NCBI GenBank assembly: GCA_002197995.1
Contig: NGZR01000003.1
Coordinates: forward strand, 1,116,001-1,180,000
Origin: Gaeumannomyces sp. JS-464
Taxonomy: Eukaryota > Ascomycota > Sordariomycetes > Magnaporthales > Magnaporthaceae
Length of the DNA: 64,000 nt
Reading direction: 5' to 3'
Made by a program: the position numbers and the translations under genes. Shown in pieces: positions 34,997-46,772 of the stretch. The notes under the pieces were generated by a model. That model did not search any database and was not told the origin of the DNA. It was given only the letters and a program-made list of their open reading frames with translations. The first letter of the stretch is position 1, and each line of letters opens with the position of its first letter.

Positions 34997-37116
34997 CTAA
35001 ATGACAGCACCGCCAGGATTCCTCTCTGGCGTCCAAGAAACCCGCCCTGAGCCGCCACCACCACCACCAGCGTCCCCAACCGCCTTTTCCGCATCCCCTC
35101 CCCCTTGCGGCGCTGACATCGCCACCGCCGGGTCCGCATTTGCCCGACCCACTCCTCCCCGCACGCGCCTGCTCTCGTTGCGCGCCGCGTCCTCGCGCAT
35201 GCGGCGGATGACGGGCTGCGCGCCCGGATGCGCTCGCCGTACCTGTAAAAGGCCAGCGGGATGGGGATGAGGACCACCTCGAGCAGGCCGAGGAGCGTGC
35301 CGGCCCACCGCGGCGTCAGCGCCGCGTACATGGCAGGGCCGAAGAGCGGGAACGTGGCCCCGAAGACGGACCGGATGACGGCGTTGCCCGCCATGGCCGA
35401 GGCCGAGTAGATGCCGTACGCGCCCGCGATGTAGTTGCTGCCGTAGATGAAGCACAGCGTGTTCCCCGCGCCAAACGGGATCCCGGCCGCGATGGGCACC
35501 GCCCAGTGGATGCTGACGGGCAGCGACGTCCAGGAGAAGACGAGCTGGCCGATCGGGGCCAGGACCGCGCCGATCACCATGAGGCTGGCCGCCGCCTCGG
35601 GCCGGGGACGGCCTGTCTCCGGGTCGCGTGGGTGTGCGTTGATGAGCCGCCGACAAAGCGGCTCTGCTGCGATGGCGACAAGCGTCCCGATTCCTTGCCC
35701 CAGGAAGGAGAGGCCCGTCATGCCGACGGTCCAGCCGCGGTGCTGCGCGAACACGATGGGGTATGCGACGAAACAAAGATATAAAATGCCGTATATGATT
35801 GATATCCATGTGTTAAAAAAACATAAAATCGGCTCGGTAAAGGCAAGCACGAAAGGGCGGCTGAGGCTGAGTTTCACCAGGTCCGCCTTGGACATCTTCC
35901 TCTCGTCGTAGCGGCTCCACCAGCGGTCGTCGTCCGTCTCCTTCCGGCGCTTGGCCGCTTTGGCCTGGAGGATGACGGGTGCGTATGTCTCCTTGACGGT
36001 CACCATTAGGATGACGGTCAGGCCCGCGAGAATCAGCGCCAGCCAGTGATTCCAGCGCCAACCGAGAAACTGGGAGACAAAACCCCCTATTAGAGGACCC
36101 GTGATAGGTCCGTTAAAAGGAGCGATGCTCCAGAGCGACATGCACAGTGCACGATACTCCTCGTTCGAGATGTCGACGATAGTGCCGGTAGCGTTTGAGA
36201 TCATGACGGCCCCGAAGAGAGCTCTGCACAAGATAACGTCAGATATTAGTGCCTATAAAATGGACCGAGAAAGGGGTGAGACAAGGTCGACGCAAACTCA
36301 CCCAAAGAACCTGACGAGAATAATCCCCCATAAAGACGTAGCCACGCCTGTCGGGATGACGAGGAGAGTGAAGATGGACATGCAGGATATATACAATGGC
36401 CTGCGTCCGTACAGCTCGCTAAGCGGTGCCATAACGATGCTGCCAACGGCCAGTCCCATAAGGTAGCTCGTAACCCCTAGAGTGGCAATGGTCGTGCTCT
36501 GAACGCCAAACTCGGCCATAAGGAGCGGCATCGCTGCGGTATAGCTGGTGCTGTACAAGACAACGACCCACGTCGAGAAGGAGACGCAGAAGATGACCCA
36601 GCCGCGGTACAGTATCGGCCAGGAACGCGGGTTATCGCTCGCACCGCCGCCGGCTCCGTCTTTGCCGTCCACCTCGGCGTCACCTTCGTCGAACACCACC
36701 TCGTATTCGGGGGCCCGGGAGGCTGCGCTTCGGGCACTGGCAGCCGTCCGAGGTCGTGATAATGGCTCTATGGCCCCAAAGCCGTCGTGCTGGTCGTCGT
36801 GGTCGTCGTGGCTCTGCCGCCCGAGACCACGGCTGCTAGCGCCGGGTAAAGAGCCGCGCTCGGACCGTGCAACTGAGCCCCTTCGGTGCTGCAAGCTTGC
36901 ATGGGCGCTTGCGGGTGGCTTTAGGGGTTCTAGTTGAGCCGCGGTCTTGGTATCATGCCCGAGAACACGCTCGATCTCGGTCACCGATCCCACCCTGCTG
37001 CGAGCAGGACTTTCCTCCGACCCAGCCGACCCCTCTGATAGAGAGGTTACGGAGCCTGCATCTGAGTCCTTGTCGGACTTCTCGAGGTCCTTATCGGGAG
37101 CCGCCATCTGCGGCAT
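34997..37116 (-). CDS. MFS multidrug/polyamine-type transporter (DHA1 family)
   Basis: Twelve-helix major facilitator of the drug:H+ antiporter-1 group, expected at the plasma membrane as a proton-coupled exporter; the substrate cannot be read from sequence. Exons are 36302-37116 and 34997-36223 with an intron of 78 bases joining RFFG to ALFGAVM. About 165 cytosolic N-terminal residues rich in Ser and charged residues precede TM1 (GWVIFCVSFSTWVVVLYSTS). The loop between TM2 and TM3 reads PLSELYGRRPLYI, the DHA1 form of motif A. The second half includes WTVGMTGLSFLGQGIG and IPFGAGNTLCFIYGSNY. A one-base loss near 35212 shifts the frame after RYGERIRARS; the restored frame gives a Gly-rich tail ending at 34997. 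MPQM (37116) or MAAP (37107) could be the start. Confidence 0.9.
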
Positions 37117-39332
37117 TATGACCCGACTATCCTTCTCAGTAACACTCGAATTCGAAACTCCTGGCTTGAAGTTTCGACTTTGCAAAAAAGCCGAGGAAAT
37201 GAATAGTGAAGATACAAGGCACAACCTGCTTGAGGGATCGCAAAAAAACGGCACAAGGCTAAAACTAAAGCAAGAGAATAATAGGCAGGCAAAGATGGTT
37301 GATTATTAAACAAATGGCGGAAACCAGCAATCGATGACGGCCCACAACCCGAATACTCGGACTTGGAGATGCCAAGGAACGTAGCCCAGATCCACAGATC
37401 CAGGATGGAAGCCAAGACACTTATCTCACGGTTGCCGTTCTCCAAAGAAGGGGAATGGGGATGCGCAAAGGGTAAAAGGGTAAAAATGTCAGGAGGAGGG
37501 ACCCGGAGGGTTTGTATCGTTGGGATCGTGGGTAGCCCAAGCAGGCCCGAACCCAAGGAGAGAGCTGGTTGCCAAAAAGGGGCCAACCGCCATGGCGGAT
37601 CGGGTCCGTCGGATGCAGTAACCCTCCCAGGAGGATGAGCAACAGCAACAGCAGGGCCAGCCGAGCTCGCCCTCCTCGGTCCCTCGGCCTTTGGGTTCAA
37701 CTCCACTTGCTGATTTCCCAAACGGGGAACCGGGGGTATTCTCCTGCGCAGCTCACGCAGCCCGGGAACGCACAACAGTCATATGCGGCGTCTGCTGTGC
37801 TTACCAACCTCCCATACGCAAAGAAAAAGAGGGCGGCGGCGCGTTATCGGCCGACGGGGCACTCCATCCCGCCACCGGCGGTGGTGGTGGTGGTGGTGGT
37901 GCCCGCGCGGCCGCCCTTCCGCCGTTCTGGTCTCTGGTCACCGTGGGAGCGCGCATTGTTTGCCCATGACGGATGGGGGTGGTGAATGCGAGGTCGGTAA
38001 GTGCCCTCGTTAGTGCGCTTGGTCTGCTGCTCCCCGCTTTTCGGGGGCCGCCAGCTGGCTCAGGCGGCAGCTTTCCGCACCCTCTTTTCCCGCCAGTTCC
38101 GCGGGAGCACAAAAAAGAAGAATAATAATAACAGTTAATTCGGGAATAGCAGAATGGGACAGCATCGGTTATTGCAGCGGCTGCAGCAGCCAGTGCCTGG
38201 GACGTGGGCAGCATGACCACTCAAACGCCGGCGGCCGGCCGAGACGTGTTTCTGTTGGACGCCTCCCGGCTCCCAGGCGAGGCGAGAGGGGTGAGCATGG
38301 CGTGATGGGATGAGAAGTGGCTGCAGGGGGTGGGGTCGCAGTGATTGAGGCGCATGGCGGATCAGGTCGCCGCTCCTCGGCCGACCAGATGTCGCGACAC
38401 CAACTGTCCTTGGTGACCAAAGGCGACACCAGTGATGACGTTCAGGCCCATGAGGCTTGGTACCCAGCTAGCCCAATTACTCGGGAATGATGGGGAATTC
38501 AACGGTCGGCTTGTCCGATGGCGGTCTGCGTGAACCCGGCGATCGCAGTTGGGTCCAACGAGTGGATGTCAGAATGGAAATGTCAGAAACTCGATTCCAT
38601 AAATGTGCTCCATCGCGCCAACAGCGCTAGCTCCAAAATAAACCCACTTTGGCGCTTGCAGACCCCACTTACCACATGAGGCGGGGGCCTTGCGCACGTA
38701 TCGTTCATGCAAACCTACGCCGGAGATCGAGAACACCCAAACGCAGACAACCAACCATATTAGAGGCGACCAAGTCGCATTATCATCATCGGTATTACTA
38801 CTAAGGAGAGTATCTGCTGAAGAGCCCGCCGTCCTATACAGAGCACATCTCTCAAAGCTCCCTCTCTTCATGTGTTCCCGCTCCCAAATCACAGCGCCGC
38901 TGAGACGCGGATGTATACCATCTTCCACACCCCATAATTCCAGCTTCGAGCTCTTATGTACTCGCGGCGTGAGCCGCATGTGTCGGCGAAGCCGCGCTCT
39001 CGAGGCTGGGTCCGTTCCAAAACGCAAGCGAAGGAATAAAGCAACATGGCGACCGAAATCCGATCGGTAGACGAAACTCCCCATCGCCAAACGAACGCCC
39101 TCGCCTTCTTTCGATTCCCACACGCCCCTCATGAGACCACCTGGTGTATAAGATCCCACAACCCATTTGGCAAAAAGGTCACATGAAAACAAAAATGCAA
39201 GGAGAAAAACGCAAGACATGAAGGGCAAGACAGATGAAAACGAATGCATGTGGTATGTGGTGTGAGAAAGGGAAAAAAAACATCGGAAGAACAAACACGG
39301 CAAGCGCAGTTGGTATGAGTACACACCCGCCA
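37117..39332. other. Intergenic region upstream of the MFS gene and downstream of HPC2
   Basis: It should contain the MFS promoter and leader (near 37117-37800) and the HPC2 3' UTR. A GGT-rich run lies at about 37878-37902. Frames of up to 254 codons on the minus strand (38569-39333) resemble no family. No RNA gene or mobile element was found. Confidence 0.5.
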
Positions 39333-41747
39333 TTAGAGGTCGATAACCATGGCGGATGATAGGGGGGCGTTGGCGCTGGGCGAACCGAGCCCGTAGCTGT
39401 TGGAGCTCGACTTGGTGGACGCGAGTCGAGCCTGTTTCTCGCGCTCTTGTTTCTCACGCTCGATCTGCTCCTTCTCAAGCTTTGTGATGCGAGGCTTCCG
39501 CCCCGTCGTGCCGCCGCGCGAGCCAGGTCCGCCGCCGCGGCTGCCACGCCCGGAGGCACCACCGCGGGTAGACGCGCGAGTTGCGCCGCCGCGGCTTCCA
39601 CGTCCTCCCCGTCCGCGTTTAGGAGGACCCTCGGATCTAAATGTGCCAAGGAAGGTTAGCCAGACTTTCATGTCGCGCAAAGTCCTGTGAGGAGTAGAGG
39701 TAATTCCATGCAAACGGGTTTGGGGTTGGACAAGAAACACGTACCCAGGTGCAGGCTTCTCCACTTCGGGAATCAGCGGACCCGAATACACAAAGAATCC
39801 ATCCTTGCTGGCAGCTGCCTGCTCCTCCCAGAGCATCTCCGAGTCGTCGACAAAGTCGTCCTCTTTGTCATACTCGTCCTCTTTGAAGTTTCGCTTACGC
39901 CGGATCTTTTTGGCGGGGGCGTCGTCAGCCGCGCCGTCTGGGCCGCTGGCGGCGGCCGCCGCCGCATTGCCGTTCTCCGCATTGCTGTCATCCGCGCCCG
40001 ACTCTTGGTCCGTCTCCTCGTCTCCCGTCTCCCGACCGGATCCCGCCTTCTCGTTTTTCTCTAGCGCGGATGCCGCAGCCGCAATCCGCGCTTTACGGTC
40101 ACGGTGCGCAGCCTCGCGAGGATGGAGGGCATCCCAGCCGTACTTGTCCTCCGCCATGCGCATGAAGTTGACGTATTTGTTGGTCTCGCCGTTTAGAGCA
40201 ATTTCGAGGACAATGGACGGTGCCTGCTTTTTGTCCGCCGGATTCACCTTTCCAAAGTCGAGAATCGATCGCTCATTGCCATCGTCTGGGAAGTCTGGAA
40301 TCGGGGGCATCGCGACACCGGAAACTCTGGGCGAGGACGTCGAGCTAGTGCCCTTTTGCTGCTTGCGCTCCTGAAGAACCATAGAGTGGACCTTCTTGCT
40401 TGGTGCAGATGCAGGCGCTGCTGCGGCGGCGTCCTTGTCCTTTGATGCAGTCGACGACGTCGACTTCGCAGTGTCTGACCCCTTTGCGGAAACAGGAGGC
40501 GCTTTGAGTGAAGGAATAGCCGATCCGGCCGATTTCCTAGTTGCCTTGGTTACCTCAGAGGCCGGCGCAGTCTTGGACTTGGTTCCCTCAGCCGATGTTG
40601 TCTTAGTTTTGGTTCCCTCGGCCGACACGGTCTTTCCCTTGGTTCCCTCAGAAGCAACCTTAGTCTTGATGCCTTCGGACGTCGGTGCCATCTTGGTTTC
40701 CTTAGTCTCTTGGGCGGGCTTGACCTCGGCCGCGGACGCAGGTTGTTTGGTTTCGCTGGCGGGTGAAGCGGTCGGGGGTGTAGGGCGGTGGGCCGGCACG
40801 GTTGCGGCGGCAAATGATGCGTTGCGCACGGTGGTGGACGGCGAAGTTGGCGTCGATGTCGACTCTGGGAACCGGCCGAATGGCTGATTAGGAACAGGAG
40901 GGGAGCGCATCTGCGTCGACGGGACCGGGTCGACTAGGCTAGCTATCGAAGGCGAAGCACTTGCGCGGTTGGGCATTTGCGAAGGAGCATGCGGAGAGCC
41001 GAGCGGGCCGGTGCCATAGGGGTCACGGGCGAGCATCGTCTCACGAACGGGTCATAGTTGGATCGTAACGGGATCGTAGGACTGGCCGCTGGTCCTCGGA
41101 GGCGGCGAGAGCTGGGGGGGAGGAGAGAATCGTCGTTCAGGATATTGCGCATAGATCCAGCATGGATTCACGCTTGATGGTCGGTTTCGGGGCAGCCGGG
41201 GGTGGTTGCTGCTGTTGTTGTGGGCGGACCGGAGGGTCAAGGTCCATACGCATTGAGACCATCTCTGTGATCTTGGGCTGGCGAAGGGTCTCGGGGCCGG
41301 TCGAGAACGACCTGCTTTCTCGGTCTGGGCACCTTCAACGTCTGTCGGCGGTGCCTTGCGCTTGCGCTGGACGGGGGGAGCGTTGGGGTCTTTAGGCTTG
41401 CGGGGCTTTCGTTGTTTGGCGGGAGCCTCCGGGTTGTTAGTCGAGCTCCCTTCGGCAGGAGCTCCGGCAGCGGCGGCAGCCTTCTTAGCAGCAGCTGCTG
41501 CTGCCGCGGCGCCCGGTTTCCGTCCAGGCTTCTTGCGAGGAAGTCCAGCAGCCGTCAGGGGAACATTGGGTTGGGGCTCAGATTGCTGGAGGAGCCCGAA
41601 CCTGGCTTGGGCGGCCGTGTCCACGACGATCTCGTCGCCCATAGCGATGTTGGCGCGGCCTTGGTGTAGGCGTGACGGGGAACCTGGATCCGAAATCGAA
41701 CCTGAGGGAGGAGACGAGAGCGATGGCGACGAGCTGTACTGTGCCAT
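39333..41747 (-). CDS. HPC2: Histone H3.3-type chaperone complex subunit Hpc2/ubinuclein (frameshifted)
   Basis: Hpc2 is the ubinuclein-type subunit of the HIR complex, which deposits H3-H4 outside S phase together with Asf1. The start at 41747 gives MAQYSSSPSLSSPPSG. A long disordered, basic region includes an AT-hook-like stretch (RKKPGRKPG), poly-Ala and poly-Gln. The diagnostic Hpc2-related domain is clear: NKYVNFMRMAEDKYGWDALH, then RNFKEDEYDKEDDFVDDSEM followed by LWEEQAAASKDGFFVYSGPL. An intron (39637-39744) joins PAPG to SEGPPKRG, and a Gly/Arg-rich tail follows. Frameshifts lie near 41296 (before RQPKITEMVSMRMDLDPP), 41140 and 41045. Between about 40560 and 40690 repeats of an EGTKTKT-like unit occur. 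Confidence 0.88.
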
Positions 41748-44700
41748 TCTTCGCCCTGAACCCCTAGCAGGCTAATGCTACTCCCCTCCCGACAACGAGG
41801 GAAGCCTGCGTAGCGACGCGTTCGAAGTCTAGGGCAGTAACGAAAAAAAGAAAAGGGCGTCGACAGGCGTGGAATTGGCGCTAAGAATTAATTGGTGCAC
41901 ATTTGGGGGGCGTGAATAACGTCACGGTGGTGACCGCGAAGCGTGTGGAGCGGACCAATCAGGTGGCCGAGAATGATCGCGAACCCGGGCGGTAGCCAGC
42001 TGCGGTGCTGCCGGGGCCGGTAACGTGACCCGTCGGCTGGATTCGGCCTAGGTTGGCTGCTTCCAGTCGAGTGGCGGTCGTCTGGGATGGGGACAGTGCT
42101 TTTAGGTGGAGCCCTCCAAGTTGCGAATATCCTCAGCAGCCCGACTGCAGAATCCGCCGACGCGCAGCGGCAATCGCGAAGATTGCAGGTCGAAAAAAAC
42201 ACCAAAGACGAGGTGGCGGCAATGTATCAAATGCAGTGGGAGATGCAGGCGGCTCTGCGGAATCGAACAATGGTATTCTTACGATAAAGACGATCGGGAT
42301 CGCGACGTTGTCGATGGAAAAAGGCGTTTGACCGCCAGGAAAAAAGGATTGTGGTGGTAGGAAGTGGTGGGAAAAAGATCGTGGGTTTGGGCAGTTGGGG
42401 GGAGAAAAAGAGATCGGGGATGGCTGCGTTTTGAGAAGGTACTGAAAAAATTTAGGCAGGGAAGAAACGGGTGCAAGAAAACTGGGGGGTGCGGCGGCCT
42501 TGGGCCATCTGGAATAGAGTCAATTATTAAACAAGGCGAATTAAAAACACCAAGCCGTGGTTAGCTTGGGGCGCGGGAGACCAGACAGGCCAGGTCGCAT
42601 TGCAACCGCGCTGGGGAGAAGGGGCGGACGAGGAAGGCAAGGGGAAAGGGGAAGGGGGCTTCGAGATGGGATGTGGCCAGAGTCAAAGGACCAGCCAGAC
42701 CCGAACGGCATCAGACCGCCGAGCGAGTTGGGGGGGCGCCAGAAACAAGAAACACCAGACCCAGCAGCACGATGGGAACGGGCAACCGACGTGATGCCTC
42801 CATGCGACCAGGATAGGCAATCGACCAGCGCAGCAGGCACCAGGGAGGGAGCACAGTCCATCTCGGACAGCCTGCCCTGCCTGGGCTGGCCCTTTTTGGC
42901 AGATGGCTCTGGTCGCCCGTGATGGGAGCAGCCAAGGGGAAAGGGAGAAGCGCCAACGGGGAGCCGGAGTGGAAACGGGTGGGCGCTGCCGAACATCAAC
43001 AATACCCCAGCGAGGGACCATGGATAGGGAGCGGCCAAGTTGCGGGCACGCGCACTGTTGTTGGCTTGCCGGGCTGGCTGGCTGGCCAGGGCGGTGCGCA
43101 GTCGCATGGCGTTTGTGGTGTGCGTTTGCCAGGCGTGCGGCAGGCAAGAGGAAAAAAAAAAAAAGAAACTCTCGGAGTGGGGCCTCAATTGGATTCCGAT
43201 AAAGGCGACAGCCGCAGCCTGCAGGCAGAAAAGAGATGCACGCACAAGTTAAAAAGCCCAGGATGGGAAAGGTGGGTGCGAGCCCCAGGGAGCTGGCTGG
43301 GTCCACCCCCGACGAAAATGGGTGTTGTGTGTTGCCCGTGCTGGGGTGGGACCGCGTGTCTGGCGGATAATGACATGGCTCGTGCAAGAGGAGCCAGACG
43401 CAGGTCGGGTCCCAGCTTGGGTGCGGGACGGCGGCTTGGCCCCTGCTCCGGAGGTTAATGTTTCTTCTGGCATAGACCAAAAGGTGTGCAAGCAGCCGAG
43501 AGCGCGTGGGGATGGTGGGATGGGGAAGGTGGAGCCCACTGTCGATTGGTGGAGGGGCTAGCTGCATGAGATACTCCCGCCAGACCCCGGCCAGGTACCG
43601 AGGTACCTCGCCTGTCTCCCCACCTTGCCAATTTAAGCACACCCGGTCGCCCATTCGGTTCCACGGCGGTACTGGCCATGCCGAACATGGGATGGGAGCT
43701 TGCGCATCAAACTTGGAAAGCATGGGATGAATCCGCCGAGAACACAAGGACTAAAAGGGTCAGGAAACACCACAAACAGCCTGCCAGGAGATGACATGAT
43801 ACGAAGAGCGCATCAATCCAAAGAGGAAACCCAAGAGGTGTTTCTTGCCTGCGCTGTGTTGTCAGCATGCCTGTATTCTGCCCGGTATCTTGATCCACGG
43901 TGTAGGTACCACCTATGTGCGGGTGCCGGGATGCCCGCCTGGACACCTACCGAATCATGACCCGAGAGCCAAATCCCTCCAGACGAATGCCCGCCTAGAA
44001 ACCCCCTCTGTCCCAAACTCCAGCTGCAGGCCCTGAAGCGAGGACTGTGCAGATCATCCGTGCAGTATTTGGTTGGGGGTGGCGGGAGGTACATACCTAC
44101 ATAACGAACTCGCCAATTCAATTCCGGACGCCCAGTCATTGGTGCAACCACCGCACGGCTGACCAGACCGTGCAGAATGATGACACGCAACGCACAGGAG
44201 AACCGGGCTAGATGAGGCCCAGAGGCTTGCGAATATGATTGCCGCACGATGGATTAATTCAATTCGTATCAAAGGTTGTCCCCGATATTTTATCCCGCTT
44301 CCTTGGGTATTTGCATTCCCCCCATTTCTATTTCTTCTCCGACAGAATAAAGCAATAGCGGCAAGCAATCAAACGTCGGCGCTCGTTCCGAATCGAAGTG
44401 TGCTTGTCAAACGTGATGGGAATTCGTCACGTCGGTCGGCGCAAGTGTCAGGGGGCGACTGTGCAAGGCGAAGTTTCGACTGGCCCTAATCTTGGCCTGA
44501 AACGGCTGGGCTGACAGTTCCTGCTTCTGGAATTTCCATCAATTGATCTGTTCCCGATCGACGCTAATGCACCCGATGTGGCTAGAGGACAACCCCGCCT
44601 GCTGGGGCTGGCACCAGCCACATAATTGGGCTTTTATTACCTACCGTGTCGCGTGTTCCTCAGGCGCGCAGTGGGGTAATCTGCCTTACTACTCAGGTGG

Positions 44701-44789
44701 CGCTCATTTCTTGTCCCTCCTGCCCCTTCCATGTTGGCTAACGCCCTTCACCTCCTGGCCTTTAGAGTGCGTCGTCGATAATTAGCAAC
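41748..44789. promoter_or_regulatory. Intergenic region between divergent HPC2 and RPAP1
   Basis: Three kilobases upstream of both HPC2 and RPAP1, so both promoters lie here. It includes GGCT-type simple sequence (about 43060-43090) and an A-run near 43150. Frames up to 354 codons on the minus strand (42683-43747) resemble nothing known. No RNA gene was seen. Confidence 0.5.
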
Positions 44790-46100
44790 ATGGAATTACT
44801 TTGCGTGTTTTCGACATTCAAGAGAAGGAGACCGGCGAGGCAAAAGCCCCGAGCTTCCCCCAAATCAAATCTACCGCCTCCGGTTTCCCCGAACACAAGA
44901 AGAGGACGCGAGTATCCGCCTTCAAGCAGCAAAGACAGGCGTCCGGAGGGGGAAGTAATGGCGACAAAGGAGAACCTAGACGGGGTGTGCCGGCGTCCGT
45001 AACGCCCGGCCCCACAGCCCACCGGGCAGCGCCGGCGGAGAAGCAGCCAGCGGTCTCCCCAAGCCTTCTCTCGGGTCGGAGAGGCGGAGGATCGATAGGG
45101 AGAACCGGGAGAGGCTGGCAGCAATGTCGTCCGCGGAGATCGCCGACGCACAGGCAGAGCTCCTGTCATCCCTGGACCCGAACGTTTTGCAGATGCTCCT
45201 ACGCCGTGCGAACCTCGACGAGAAGCCCCCGGCCCAGATCCATTCGCGACGGAAAGCGGGAGCTCCGCCGCGCCACCGGGGCCCAGCACCGCCGGGCCTG
45301 GAGATGAGCATCCAGCACCGACACAGACGGAACGAGCGGAAGGCAAGGCAGCGGAACCTCGAGCCCCCAAAAAGACCGTGTCGTTTGTCGCGACGGTCGA
45401 GGACGAAGTCCCAGAGCCGCCACCACAGCAACCAGACGAAGCGCAAACAAAGCCGCCGTCGACGCCACAGCAACAAGAACCACCCAAGACGACACACTTC
45501 CCCCAAGCGACGGGGCCGCCCGAGCTCGACCCTTCGGACCCCAACTTCCTCGAGGCGCTGCACCAAAAGTACTTCCCGAACCTCGCCGCCGACCCGGCCA
45601 AGCTGGCCTGGATGGCGCCCATCCCGACCGAGGGCTCGCCCGCGGACCGCGACTCCCCCTACTACCCGGGCCAGGCCAGCCTCGCCGTGTCGCAGCTGCG
45701 CTTCGACTTTGCGGGCCGCCTCCTCCCGCCCCGCCTCAGCCGCCAGATCCCGACGACCAAGGGGCTGCACCACCACGGCGAGGCGCCCGAGGCCGCGGGC
45801 TACACGGTCGCCGAGCTGGCCCGCCTGGCCCGCAGCGCCGTCCCCGCCCAGCGCTGCATCGCCTTCCGCACCCTCGGCCGCATCCTCTTCCGCCTCGGCA
45901 AGGGCGAGTGGGGCGCCGGCGAGGGCTCCATGGCCATGGGCATCTTCCGCCAGGTCAGCGAGGGGAGGGTGCTCGACAGCCTGAACGAGGCCGCCTCGGT
46001 CGAGGAGGGCAAGGGACACCGCGCGGCCAGGGCTTACGCCATCGAGGCTCTGTGGCTCTACGAGAAGGGCGGGTGGAAGGCTAGCTTTTCTGGGCGTTGA
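44790..46100 (+). CDS. RNA polymerase II-associated protein 1 (RPAP1; frameshifted)
   Basis: RPAP1 binds RNA polymerase II with R2TP/prefoldin-type factors during assembly and nuclear import. An N-terminal block reads DIQEKETGEAKAPSFP, then SGFPEHKKRTRVSAFKQQRQ, typical of fungal RPAP1. The RPAP1_N helix follows (IDRENRERLAAMSSAEIADA, then LLSSLDPNVLQMLLRRANLD). A Pro/Gln linker leads to the RPAP1_C domain: KLAWMAPIP, LRFDFAGRLLPPRLSRQIPT, GLHHHGEAPEAAGYT and AQRCIAFRTLGRIL. Three apparent one-base changes lie near 44800, 45085 and 45235; the last two shift the frame in the direction of a lost base. The ATG at 44790 is out of frame with DIQEKE unless corrected, so the exact start is uncertain. 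The stop is TGA at 46098-46100. At about 435 residues it is short like other fungal forms. Confidence 0.9.
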
Positions 46101-46772
46101 GCCTATAATAGCCGAGCAGGTGATGAGACGGCAGTTGGTGGAATAGGCGCTGCGAACCGTGGTGTAGATGTCGCGGTAGATGGCTAGTCCAAGCTCCTTG
46201 GGGTGAATTTTTTGTGTAACTTTTCCACGAGCTAAGATTAATATGATACCCCTGAAATTATCAGTGTTCAGATGGCGTTGAAATTGACCAGTGGTCGTCA
46301 GAGACGCAGTCAATGGCTTGCCCAGCAGTCATGATGCATGTCTTGGGATGGAGAACAGCCACCATGAGAACATGTGGCAATGGATCGTAACATCTGCGAG
46401 GTGGCCGTCATCAATGTGACGGTGGTAATTCTTGCGTGGGGCCGCGTATGTGTTCGTTCACTTGTGCAAGGGTAGGTTAGAGTTCAACAGACCATGCTCT
46501 CAATGGGACAAGAATCCCAATTTCGGCATTTTTCTCGGTTTCCCGCCTGGAAAACACAAACACTACCTAACTCCAGCATGTTTAAGGGTCCAGGTGAAAG
46601 CGGAAAGCGAGAATATGAACCAAAAATAAGAAAAAAAGATAAGGCTACCCTCCAAGAGATACAGAAATTCTACCCATCCCACCCCTGCTTTTCAGATTAT
46701 CCGACCTGAAAGATGCCGTGAGGTGACAAAAGACCAAAGACGAAAAAAAGCGCCACAAAGCCGCATGCCCGG
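46101..46772. other. Intergenic region between convergent RPAP1 and APL2
   Basis: This is the 3' space of two converging genes. It is moderately A/T rich, with A-runs near 46625-46645 and 46740. Nothing else is visible. Confidence 0.6.

Noticed and set aside
39637..39744. Read-through of the HPC2 sequence between the domain and the Gly/Arg tail
   Set aside because: The stretch has a GTACGT donor and TTTAG acceptor in matching phase and a non-conserved translation, so it is an intron.
42683..43747. 354-codon minus-strand frame between HPC2 and RPAP1
   Set aside because: Low-complexity translation without motifs, overlapped by frames on the other strand.
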